Source of the DNA: Clostridia bacterium | GTDB lineage: Bacteria > Bacillota_A > Clostridia > Christensenellales > Aristaeellaceae | Length of the DNA: 14,161 bases | Direction: 5' to 3' | Assembly (NCBI GenBank): GCA_017399225.1 | Contig: JAFQEB010000003.1 | Span: 1 to 14,161, forward strand | Shown: in pieces, positions 7,234 through 13,381 of the stretch | How positions within the stretch are numbered: position 1 is the first letter of the stretch | Layout: each line of letters starts with the position of its first letter | Made by a program: the position numbers and the translations under genes | The notes under the pieces: generated by a model | Told to the model about the DNA's origin: nothing | Databases searched by the model: none | What the model saw: the letters and a program-made list of their open reading frames with translations, nothing else

Positions 7234-8105
7234 AAACGTATGCGGAATACCTGCAGCTGGTGGAGGGGGCGCTGAGCGCTCAGCTGGCCTCCCTGGGCTA
7301 TATCCCGGAAAAGCTGTTCGAGGCGATGGATTACTCCCTGTCTGCGGGCGGAAAGCGCCTGCGTCCGGTGCTGCTGCTGGCGGCCTGCGATACGCTGGGC
7401 GGAGACCTGGACGAAGCCCTGCCCTTTGCCTGCGCGCTGGAGATGATCCACACTTATTCCCTCATCCACGACGACCTTCCGGCCATGGACAACGATGACC
7501 TGCGCCGGGGCCGCCCGACCAACCACAAGGTCTACGGCGAGGGCATGGCGATCCTGGCGGGCGACGGATTGCTGAGTGCGGCGATGGAGTTGATGCTGCG
7601 CAGCGCCGTCCGCATGGGTGACCTGCGGGGCGTCCGTGCGGCCGAGGCCATTGCACGCCGCGCGGGCGTGACCGGCATGGTCGCCGGGCAGGTGATGGAC
7701 GTGACGGGTGAGGGGAGCACCCCCACGCTGGAAAAGGTCGAGTACATCCACCTGCACAAGACGGCGGATCTGCTGACCGCGCCCATTGAGGCCGGCTTCA
7801 TCCTGGCCGGCGCGACGGAGGCACAGATCGCCTGCGGCTGCGAGTACGGCAAATGCCTGGGCCTGGCCTTCCAGATGGTGGATGATCTGCTGGACGTGGA
7901 GGGCGACGCCGCCGTGCTGGGCAAGACGCCCGGGAAGGACGCTGCCGAGGGCAAGCTCACCTGGGTGGCGGTCAATGGCCTGGAAAAGACCCGAAGCGAC
8001 GCCCGCGAGGCTGTGGAACGGGCGGTGGCGGCGCTGGATGCGGTGGCAGGGGAGACAAATTTCCTCAAAACCCTTGCGCAAAGCACGGTGAACAGGGTAC
8101 AATAA
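7230..8105 (+). CDS. ispA: Polyprenyl (farnesyl / geranylgeranyl) diphosphate synthase
   Basis: A 291-residue short-chain trans-prenyl transferase that condenses IPP with allylic diphosphates to make farnesyl or geranylgeranyl diphosphate, the precursor of undecaprenyl phosphate and quinones. GGKRLRP (40-46) is the IPP-binding block. The first Asp-rich motif is DDLPAMD (D81, D82, D87), in the four-residue-spaced bacterial form, and the second is DDLLD (218-222). HTYSLIH before the first motif matches E. coli-type IspA, favouring C15, though C20 cannot be excluded. It starts at ATG 7230 within the xseB stop. dxs, which often follows ispA in Bacillota, is absent; a membrane PAP2 gene follows instead. 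Confidence 0.95.
   Translation: MKTYAEYLQLVEGALSAQLASLGYIPEKLFEAMDYSLSAGGKRLRPVLLLAACDTLGGDLDEALPFACALEMIHTYSLIHDDLPAMDNDDLRRGRPTNHKVYGEGMAILAGDGLLSAAMELMLRSAVRMGDLRGVRAAEAIARRAGVTGMVAGQVMDVTGEGSTPTLEKVEYIHLHKTADLLTAPIEAGFILAGATEAQIACGCEYGKCLGLAFQMVDDLLDVEGDAAVLGKTPGKDAAEGKLTWVAVNGLEKTRSDAREAVERAVAALDAVAGETNFLKTLAQSTVNRVQ
8074..8103 (+). promoter_or_regulatory. Putative promoter at the end of ispA
   Basis: TTGCGC (8074-8079), an 18-base spacer and TACAAT (8098-8103) overlap the last codons and stop of ispA. Initiation near 8110 would produce a leader of about 120 bases for the PAP2 gene. The -10 matches consensus at five of six positions; the -35 is weaker. Confidence 0.45.
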
Positions 8106-8109
8106 GAGA

Positions 8110-8230
8110 ACGGATTCTGGAAGATTCATCACCATTCACAGGCTGATGCGCGCTGCAGTGGAACCTGCTTACGGGTTGCAGCGCTTTCACCCAGACCGGC
8201 ACACATGAGGATGGAGCGGAGGTTGTCTGT
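8110..8230 (+). promoter_or_regulatory. Structured leader of unknown class before PAP2 gene
   Basis: It contains CATCA/TGATG (8128-8147) and a perfect 8-bp stem GCGCTGCA (8150-8157) with TGCAGCGC (8177-8184). AACCT (8162-8166), in the loop of that stem, is complementary to AGGTT (8220-8224), which overlaps the Shine-Dalgarno. CAGAC (8192-8196) can pair with GTCTG (8225-8229), just before the TTG start. A 20-codon frame from ATG 8146 to TGA 8208 (MRAAVEPAYG...) also fits inside, but its ribosome site is poor. Together these suggest translational control; no known riboswitch is recognised. Confidence 0.35.
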
Positions 8231-8683
8231 TTGCACAATATTGCGGGAATTCTGTCCAATGAGGTGCTTTGGTGTGCTGTGACGGCATGGTTCGTAGCGC
8301 AGGCGCTGAAGATCCCGACCTATTGGCTGGTGGAGAAGAAGTGGCAGTGGAGCCGTTTCTTCGGCAGTGGCGGTATGCCCTCCTCTCACACGGCCTTCGT
8401 CATTTCGCTTTCGATCATGACGGGGACGCTGACGGGCTTTGATTCGCCCATCTTCGCCGTGGCGGTGGTGCTGGCCTGCATCGTTATGTATGATGCGACC
8501 GGCGTGCGCCGCGAGACGGGCTTGCAGGCGGAGGTGCTCAACGACATCGTCCGCAAGGTGTTCGTTGACGGCGAGCGCATCACGGACAGCGAGCTCAAGG
8601 AGCTGATCGGCCATACGAAGATCGAGGTGGCCGGCGGCTTCATCGTGGGCCTGCTGACGGCGCTGGCATTCATATTCATCTGA
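8231..8683 (+). CDS. Divergent PAP2 family (DUF212, YuiD-like) membrane protein
   Basis: A 150-residue integral membrane protein of the divergent PAP2 family, distant relatives of acid phosphatase/vanadium haloperoxidase enzymes that include lipid-phosphate phosphatases. Key blocks are GSGGMPSSHTAFV (45-57), YDATGVRRETGLQAEVLN (87-104) and ELIGHTKIEVAGGFIVG (124-140). Hydrophobic stretches near 10-30, 53-88 and 133-150 are membrane segments. The substrate is unknown. Placement right after a prenyl diphosphate synthase tempts one to think of prenyl phosphates, but that is inference. The start is TTG at 8231, eight bases after AGCGGAGG (8215-8222); no in-frame ATG or GTG fits as well. Confidence 0.9.
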   Translation: MHNIAGILSNEVLWCAVTAWFVAQALKIPTYWLVEKKWQWSRFFGSGGMPSSHTAFVISLSIMTGTLTGFDSPIFAVAVVLACIVMYDATGVRRETGLQAEVLNDIVRKVFVDGERITDSELKELIGHTKIEVAGGFIVGLLTALAFIFI

Positions 8684-8722
8684 AATACTGGTGGCAATAC
8701 ATAACACAGGAGGGACTATCCT

Positions 8723-9259
8723 ATGGATCGTTTTCTGGAAGAGGTCGTCAAGAAGCGCAGCCGCACGATGGACGAGGTGATGTACTTTATCTCGCTGGTG
8801 ATGATGGTCGTTTTTGCCATTCTGGCGCTGATGAACCTGATGGCGCTGCCGATGGGCGGCTTCAATCTGGTGGATATCTTCTTTACCCTGCTTTTCGGCG
8901 GTATGGCGGTGTATCTGTACTTCTTCCGCGACAGGCTGCGCACGGAGTATGAGTACACCTTCACCAATGGCTCCATCGACTTTGCGATGGTGTTCAATAA
9001 CAGGAAGCGCAAGTCCCTGGGCAGCCTGAACGTGGCGAAGGTGGACGCCTTCGGTAAGGTGCAGAGCGGCTCCTTCCGCCGCCATACCAGCGGCAACGAC
9101 GTCAAGCACCTGCGCTGGTTCCTCAACCGGGACGCCGAGCTGTACTACTTCGCCTTCTCCAAGGAAGGCAAGAAGTCTGTGATCGTCTTTGAGCCCAGTG
9201 AGGAGATGGTCGGCTACATCAAGCACTATCTGCCCTACGGCGCCCATCAGGAGAACTGA
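8723..9259 (+). CDS. Two-TM membrane protein of unknown function (DUF6106-like)
   Basis: A 178-residue protein with a short charged N-terminus, two hydrophobic helices (about 18-40 and 47-68) ending in FFRDRLRTEYEY, then a soluble C-terminal domain rich in alternating beta-type residues (YEYTFTNGSIDFAMVFNN, ELYYFAFSKEGKKSVIVFEPSEEM). This layout and the YEYTFTNG block recall the Clostridial family DUF6106, but that match is from memory. The soluble part would lie in the cytoplasm if the basic loop at 69-75 follows the positive-inside rule. AGGAGGG (8708-8714) precedes the ATG. It ends five bases before the cysteine desulfurase gene, so it is probably co-translated with it. No function is assigned. 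Confidence 0.8.
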   Translation: MDRFLEEVVKKRSRTMDEVMYFISLVMMVVFAILALMNLMALPMGGFNLVDIFFTLLFGGMAVYLYFFRDRLRTEYEYTFTNGSIDFAMVFNNRKRKSLGSLNVAKVDAFGKVQSGSFRRHTSGNDVKHLRWFLNRDAELYYFAFSKEGKKSVIVFEPSEEMVGYIKHYLPYGAHQEN

Positions 9260-9264
9260 TTTTC

Positions 9265-10443
9265 ATGACGAATAAAAATGCGGCCGGAAAACCGACCGTC
9301 TATCTTGACAACAGCGCCACCACCCGTCCTTCGGATGCGGTGGTGGCTGCTATGCTGAATGTGCTTGAAAACAGCTGGCACAACCCCTCGGCGCTCTATC
9401 AGCCCGCCATGCAGGCGGAGAAGCTGATGACCGCCGCCAGGGAGACCTGCCTGAAGGCTGCGGGTGCGTCCGGGCATCGCCTGGTCTTTACCGCGGGCGG
9501 CACCGAGGCGGACAACCTGGCCATTCTGGGCTATATGCGAACGGTGCGCCGTCCCGGCCGCGTGCTGCTCTTTTCTGCGGAACACCCTGCTGTGCTCAAC
9601 TGCCAGCAGGAGCTGGAGCGCATGGGCCACAAGGTGCAGCACATCCCCGTGACCCGCACGGGCGTGTGTGACCTGACGGCCCTGGAGGCCATGCTGGCGG
9701 AGGACGTTCACCTGATCACGCTCATGCAGGTCAACAACGAGGTCGGCGCCATCCAGCCCATTGAGGCTGTCGTGAAGCTGCGCGACCGCCTTTGCCCCAA
9801 GGCCGCCATCCACGTGGACGGTGTGCAGGGCTTTCTGCGCGTGCCGATGAACTTCGGCCGGCTGGGCATCCAGTCATACGCCTTCTCCGGCCACAAGATC
9901 CACGCCAGCAAGGGCGTGGGCGGGTTGATCATCCGCAAGGATCATCGTATTTCGCCCATCGTATTCGGCGGCGGCCAGGAGGGCGATCTGCGCTCCGGCA
10001 CGGAGAACGTCCCCGGCGTCGTCGGCATGGGCGAGGCCGTCCGCACCTATCCGGCGGAGGGCTGTGCGCATATGGCGCAGATGAAGCGTCGCCTGTGGGA
10101 GGGCCTGCATGAGGTCGTCCCCACTGCAAAGATCAATGGCCCCGATCTGGACGACCCGGCCAGCGCACCCCATGTGCTGAACGTGAGCCTGCAGCCCGTC
10201 CGCAGCCAGACGATGCTCTTCGCCCTGGAGGGCGACGGCGTGTATGTGTCCGCCGGCAGCGCCTGTGCTGCCCACAAGCAGAAGGTGTCCGGCGTGCTGA
10301 CGGCCATGGGTCTGAGTACTGCGGAGGCTGACTGCTCTCTGCGCTTCAGCCTTTGTCCCTCCGTTACGGCGGAGGAGATCGACTATACCATTCAGACGGT
10401 GAAAAAGCATTACGATATGCTCAAAGCATTTGTGAGAAGATAA
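9265..10443 (+). CDS. Cysteine desulfurase (NifS/IscS-like, likely ThiI partner)
   Basis: A 392-residue PLP enzyme that removes sulfur from cysteine as an enzyme persulfide. VYLDNSATT (12-20) opens the fold, GGTEADNLAI (78-87) binds PLP, the catalytic His is in AEHPAV (H107), D185 lies in HVDGVQG, the Schiff-base lysine is K211 in FSGHKIHASKG, and the persulfide cysteine is C334 in SAGSACAAH. RSGTENVPG (243-251) is also typical. Immediate linkage to thiI mirrors Bacillus nifZ-thiI, so it probably feeds tRNA 4-thiouridine formation rather than general Fe-S assembly; that specialisation is inferred. It lies five bases after the preceding gene, whose end supplies AGGAGA as ribosome site, and 13 before thiI. 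Confidence 0.96.
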   Translation: MTNKNAAGKPTVYLDNSATTRPSDAVVAAMLNVLENSWHNPSALYQPAMQAEKLMTAARETCLKAAGASGHRLVFTAGGTEADNLAILGYMRTVRRPGRVLLFSAEHPAVLNCQQELERMGHKVQHIPVTRTGVCDLTALEAMLAEDVHLITLMQVNNEVGAIQPIEAVVKLRDRLCPKAAIHVDGVQGFLRVPMNFGRLGIQSYAFSGHKIHASKGVGGLIIRKDHRISPIVFGGGQEGDLRSGTENVPGVVGMGEAVRTYPAEGCAHMAQMKRRLWEGLHEVVPTAKINGPDLDDPASAPHVLNVSLQPVRSQTMLFALEGDGVYVSAGSACAAHKQKVSGVLTAMGLSTAEADCSLRFSLCPSVTAEEIDYTIQTVKKHYDMLKAFVRR

Positions 10444-10456
10444 AGGAGCCAGTCAC

Positions 10457-11602
10457 ATGCAAGAACTGCTGCTCGTCCGCTACGGCGAGATTTTCCTCAA
10501 GGGCCTGAACCGCCCCACCTTCATCCGCGCGCTGATCAAGCGTATCAAGCATGCCGTCAAGGATCTGGGCGGCACGGTCACGATGAATGACAGCCGCATT
10601 TTCGTTACCGGCTACGAGGATCAGGATGAGGTCATCCGCCGGGTGACGAAGGTTTTCGGCGTGCACAGCGTGTGCCCCGCCATCGAAATGGACAAGGCGG
10701 ATTTCGAGGCCGTTGCGGCCCAGGCCGTGAAGATGATGGAGGGCCTGCAGGGTACCTTCAAGGTGTCCAGCCGCCGTTCCGACAAGCGCTATCCGCTGGA
10801 CAGTCCCACCCTGAACGCCCAGATCGGCCACCGTATCCTCGTTGCCAACAAGGCGCTCTCCGTGGATGTGAAGAAGCCCGACCATGTGCTGAACGTGGAG
10901 ATCCGCGATCATGCGTACCTGTATGTCAAGGTCGTGCCCGCAGTTGGCGGTATGCCCGTTGGCACCAACGGCCGCGCGACGCTGCTGCTCTCCGGCGGCA
11001 TCGACAGCCCTGTGGCCGGCTGGATGATCGCCAAGCGCGGCGTACACATCAGTGCGGTGCACTTCCACAGCTATCCCTATACCTCTGACCGCGCCAAGGA
11101 AAAGGTGCTGGATCTGGCCCGCATCCTCTCCGAAAGCTGCTGCGGCATCCGTGTGCACATCGTGCCCTTCACCAAGATCCAGATGGAGATCCACGAGAAG
11201 TGCCCGGAGGAGTACACGACCCTCATCATGCGCCGCTTCATGATGCGCATCGCCGAGCGCGTGGCTCGCATCGAGAACGCGGAGGCGCTGATCACCGGCG
11301 AATCCATCGGCCAGGTGGCCAGCCAGACGATGACGGCCCTGGGCACCACGGATATGGTGGTGAACATGCCTGTATTCCGCCCGGTGATCGGCTTTGACAA
11401 GCGGGAGATCATCGACATTGCCGAGAAGATCGGCACGATGGAGACGTCGTCCCTGCCCTATGAGGACTGCTGCACGGTCTTTACGCCCCGGCATCCCGCG
11501 ACCCATCCCAAGATGGATAAGATCCTGGAGGGCGAGAGCAGGCTGGACATGGAGGCCCTCATCCAGGAGGCCATCGACGGCATTGAAATTGTTTGCTGCT
11601 AA
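10457..11602 (+). CDS. thiI: tRNA 4-thiouridine synthase ThiI, without rhodanese domain
   Basis: A 381-residue enzyme that adenylates U8 of tRNA and replaces its oxygen with sulfur, giving s4U. It has an N-terminal ferredoxin-like part (1-60), a THUMP RNA-binding domain (about 60-165) and a PP-loop ATPase domain with SGGIDSPVAGW (179-189). EDCCTVF (336-342) holds the conserved catalytic cysteine region. The C-terminal rhodanese domain of the E. coli enzyme is missing, as in Bacillus, where a dedicated desulfurase delivers sulfur directly; the upstream gene fits that partner. AAGGAG (10443-10448) precedes the ATG. The protein ends in Cys-Cys, and the stop codon sits within a strong hairpin (11582-11617). 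Confidence 0.97.
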   Translation: MQELLLVRYGEIFLKGLNRPTFIRALIKRIKHAVKDLGGTVTMNDSRIFVTGYEDQDEVIRRVTKVFGVHSVCPAIEMDKADFEAVAAQAVKMMEGLQGTFKVSSRRSDKRYPLDSPTLNAQIGHRILVANKALSVDVKKPDHVLNVEIRDHAYLYVKVVPAVGGMPVGTNGRATLLLSGGIDSPVAGWMIAKRGVHISAVHFHSYPYTSDRAKEKVLDLARILSESCCGIRVHIVPFTKIQMEIHEKCPEEYTTLIMRRFMMRIAERVARIENAEALITGESIGQVASQTMTALGTTDMVVNMPVFRPVIGFDKREIIDIAEKIGTMETSSLPYEDCCTVFTPRHPATHPKMDKILEGESRLDMEALIQEAIDGIEIVCC

Positions 11603-11617
11603 GCAAACGATTTCGAT
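11582..11617 (+). terminator. Long hairpin spanning the thiI stop codon
   Basis: ATTGAAATTGTTTGCT (11582-11597) pairs over all 16 positions (two G-U wobbles) with AGCAAACGATTTCGAT (11602-11617) across the loop GCTA. The UAA stop bridges the loop and the 3' arm. No true T tract follows, so intrinsic termination is doubtful; it may instead protect the mRNA 3' end. The tandem repeats begin directly after it. Confidence 0.4.
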
Positions 11618-11758
11618 TACTATTCACTATTCACCAGCGAAGCGGCTTCACTATTCACTATTCACCAGCGAAGCGGCTTCACTATTCACTATTCACCAGC
11701 GAAGCGGCTTCACTATTCACTATTCACCAGCGAAGCGGCTTCACTATTCACTATTCAC
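11616..11758. repeat. 31-base tandem repeat array
   Basis: Four units with exact 31-base period end at 11646, 11677, 11708 and 11739, followed by a partial fifth (11740-11758). Units two to four are identical; the first has two mismatches at its start. Each unit is TTCACTATTCACTATTCAC, itself heptamers of TTCACTA, followed by CAGCGAAGCGGC. Across the unit junction GAAGC-G-GCTTC is an imperfect palindrome. The array is AT/GC chimeric, unlike the flanking genes. Confidence 0.93.
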
Positions 11759-11800
11759 TGCCGGTGCTTTCTCTGCTAGCTGTGCGGGAATCTACCAGTA

Positions 11801-11842
11801 GTGAAAAGTGAATAATGAATAGTGAATAATGAATAATGAGGA
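11801..11842. repeat. Heptamer array in opposite orientation to the 31-base repeats
   Basis: Consecutive seven-base words GTGAAAA, GTGAATA, ATGAATA, GTGAATA, ATGAATA and ATGAGGA. Read on the other strand they are TTCACTA/TTCATTA, the same heptamer that fills the 31-base units. The two arrays therefore form inverted arms around a 42-base unique core (11759-11800), able to fold back as one long hairpin. This resembles STRR-type heptamer repeats. Confidence 0.85.
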
Positions 11843-11845
11843 GGC

Positions 11846-12103
11846 CTACGGCAACATATTCACCACCGCCATCAGCCCCAGGCCCGGCAGCCCCAGCGCA
11901 CCCGTTGCCATCACGGAAAGGGGATTCATCCCCAGGTGCGGCAGGGGTAGCGCATTCCACCCCAACAACAGCATCAGCCCCATCACCCCATGCCGGAGCA
12001 GCCGCGCATGGGGCTTTTTCGGGTCATAACGCATACAAAGAAAATAGAGAATAAGGACAGCAATAACCAGCACAGCGATGTGCCCCAGGGGAAGGATGGT
12101 CAT
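11846..12103 (-). CDS. BofA family protein (pro-sigma-K processing inhibitor-like)
   Basis: An 85-residue hydrophobic protein, of typical BofA length. Helices lie at about residues 6-24 and 39-56, followed by the family's C-terminal block GMNPLSVMATGALGLPGLGLMAVVNM (59-84), which runs from the conserved Asn through G-x-LG-x-PG. In Bacillus, BofA holds the protease SpoIVFB inactive in the forespore outer membrane until pro-sigma-K is to be cleaved. The family also occurs in species with uncertain sporulation, so the role is inferred. Start ATG at 12103 follows an ideal GGAGGTGA (12108-12115, minus strand); an upstream in-frame ATG at 12136 lacks one. bofA usually sits near recR, not here. It converges with thiI and diverges from cggR. 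Confidence 0.85.
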   Translation of the reverse strand: MTILPLGHIAVLVIAVLILYFLCMRYDPKKPHARLLRHGVMGLMLLLGWNALPLPHLGMNPLSVMATGALGLPGLGLMAVVNMLP

Positions 12104-12165
12104 GGAATCACCTCCGGTACACAGCATATGCAGCATATTCGTGAAATTTCTGTCGATTTTTCCGG

Positions 12166-12180
12166 ATGGAAGCGCTTTTA
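12166..12180 (+). promoter_or_regulatory. cre-like (CcpA/LacI-family) site upstream of cggR promoter
   Basis: ATGGAAGCGCTTTTA contains the palindrome AAGCGCTT and matches the relaxed Bacillus cre pattern WTGNAANCGNWNNCW except at one position. Its centre lies about 57 bases upstream of the predicted transcription start, a position used for CcpA activation in Bacillus ackA. A single short match in one region is weak evidence. Confidence 0.3.
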
Positions 12181-12194
12181 CCCCCGGGAAGCCC

Positions 12195-12223
12195 TTGCCA
12201 AGCGCGCCTGAACGTGGTAAAAT
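12195..12223 (+). promoter_or_regulatory. Sigma-A promoter for cggR-pgk
   Basis: TTGCCA (12195-12200), exactly 17 bases, then TAAAAT (12218-12223). Transcription would start near 12230, inside the operator-like sequence described next, giving a leader of about 50 bases before the cggR start. Confidence 0.78.
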
Positions 12224-12226
12224 AAT

Positions 12227-12261
12227 CGGGCAGGCTTATGTCCGCTGGGACAAAACATGCC
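12227..12261 (+). promoter_or_regulatory. Candidate CggR operator
   Basis: The Bacillus CggR operator is a direct repeat CGGGAC-N6-TGTC-N4-CGGGAC-N6-TGTC. Here the order is CGGGCA-N6-TGTC-N3-TGGGAC-N6-TGCC, sixteen of twenty fixed positions with one base less in the middle. It begins four bases after the -10 box of the cggR gene itself, so binding would block initiation or clearance: autorepression relieved by fructose-1,6-bisphosphate, if the protein behaves like its relative. Confidence 0.6.
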
Positions 12262-12279
12262 CGCAAGGAGGCGCTGCAG

Positions 12280-13311
12280 ATGCAGAACGGATTCGTACAG
12301 CTGATGCAGACCTTTGCGCCTGATCTGGCAGAGGAAATGGCGCTGCGGGCATTGGTGCTGGAGCGCGTTGCCTCCATGGCCCCGGTGGGCCGGAGACAGC
12401 TGGCTGTGCGCCTGGGCCTGACGGAGCGGGAGATCCGCTCGGCAGCCAACACCCTCAAGGAGGGCGGCTTCATCCGCTTTGACGCTGCAGGCATGGCCCT
12501 GACGGCCCGGGGCGAGGAGGTGCTGCCCCAGGTGCAGGCGCTGAACCGGGAGTTCCACGGCCTGACGGAGCTGGAGGAACAGCTGGCCGGGCTGCTTCGC
12601 GTCGACCGGGTGTGCATCGTCTCCGGAGACGCGGATCAGGACGAAAGCGTCAAGGTCGAGCTGGGCCGAACGGCTGCCTACCGTGTGCGGAGCCTTCTGC
12701 ACCACGGCAGTACGCTGGCGGTGACCGGCGGCTCCACCATTGCGGCAACAGCACAGGCCATGCAGTCCCAGAACCCGCTGCGGGTGATGGTCGTCCCGGC
12801 CCGGGGCGGCTTCGGTCGGGCAGCAGTGGCAACGCAGGCCAACACCATCGCGGCGCAGATCGCCGGGCGGCTGGGCGGACATCACCGGATGATCCACCTG
12901 CCGGATCACATGGACGAGGCGGCCAAGCAGGAGATGCTTCGTTTGCCGGAGATCCGCGAGGTGATGGAGCTGATCCAGCGCGCGGACGTTATCCTCCACG
13001 GCATCGGCTGCGCGGAGGATAACATCCGGGAAACAAAGCTGTCTGCCTCCCAGGCGCGCCGGCTGCTGGAAGACGGTGCGGTGGGCGAGGCCTTCGGCTC
13101 CTACTTTGACCGGGAGGGTAAATGCCTGCTGGAGTCCTCCTCCATCGGCGTTGACCTTGCCCGACTGAGCCCGGGCAGCCGCATGATCGCGGTGGCGGCG
13201 GGCAAGCGCAAGGCAGAAGCCATCATGGCAGTGATGCGGCATGATCCCCATGCGCTACTCGTTACCGACGAGGGCGCGGCCCGGGAGATGCTCAGGCTGC
13301 TCAATACCTGA
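12280..13311 (+). CDS. cggR: Central glycolytic genes regulator (CggR-type, SorC family)
   Basis: A 343-residue DNA-binding repressor close in length to Bacillus CggR (340). A winged helix-turn-helix lies at about residues 36-66 ([20 protein letters not shown]), followed by the SorC sugar-phosphate domain. Diagnostic blocks are [14 protein letters not shown] (148-161), VVPARGG (171-177), NTIAAQIA (188-195), LHGIG (239-243), AFGSYF (271-276), [12 protein letters not shown] (304-315) and LVTDEGAA (327-334). Relatives bind fructose-1,6-bisphosphate and release the glycolytic operon. ATG 12280 is chosen over ATG 12238 because AAGGAGG (12265-12271) precedes it, whereas 12238 lies only about eight bases from the predicted transcript start. 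The downstream neighbour pgk supports the assignment. The gap gene usually next to it is missing. Confidence 0.93.
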   Translation: MQNGFVQLMQTFAPDLAEEMALRALVLERVASMAPVGRRQLAVRLGLTEREIRSAANTLKEGGFIRFDAAGMALTARGEEVLPQVQALNREFHGLTELEEQLAGLLRVDRVCIVSGDADQDESVKVELGRTAAYRVRSLLHHGSTLAVTGGSTIAATAQAMQSQNPLRVMVVPARGGFGRAAVATQANTIAAQIAGRLGGHHRMIHLPDHMDEAAKQEMLRLPEIREVMELIQRADVILHGIGCAEDNIRETKLSASQARRLLEDGAVGEAFGSYFDREGKCLLESSSIGVDLARLSPGSRMIAVAAGKRKAEAIMAVMRHDPHALLVTDEGAAREMLRLLNT

Positions 13312-13317
13312 TTTGTT

Positions 13318-13331
13318 CGCCGGTTCCGGCG
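13318..13331 (+). other. Intercistronic hairpin between cggR and pgk
   Basis: CGCCG-GTTC-CGGCG forms a 5-bp GC stem with a four-base loop seven bases after the cggR stop. No T tract follows, so it is not a normal terminator. In Bacillus the cggR-gapA mRNA is cut between the genes and a downstream structure stabilises the enzyme message; this hairpin could serve similarly, but that is inference. The rest of the 70-base gap holds AAGGAG (13365-13370) for pgk and no clear promoter. Confidence 0.35.
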
Positions 13332-13381
13332 TTCAGATATACCAACTCACTTTGACTTTTTTTGAAGGAGTGTGCATACCA

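Noticed and set aside
4584..8135. An 1183-codon open frame on the minus strand, antisense to the M22 gene end through ispA
   Set aside because: It lies wholly opposite five confidently identified genes, and its translation is rich in His/Arg/Gln/Ala with no recognisable motif. GC-rich third codon positions leave few antisense stops, which explains its length.
8155..8180. T-box riboswitch, because of TGGAACC in the PAP2 leader
   Set aside because: The leader of about 120 bases lacks room for a specifier stem I, the T-box core match is partial, and the downstream gene is not an amino-acid gene.
11616..11758. CRISPR array
   Set aside because: The units are contiguous 31-mers without variable spacers and no cas genes are nearby; it is a simple tandem repeat.
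11593..11811. Frames giving repeats such as FTIHYSPAKRLHYSL
   Set aside because: These are chance translations of the 31-base DNA repeat (31 is not a multiple of 3, so each unit shifts frame); no start signal.
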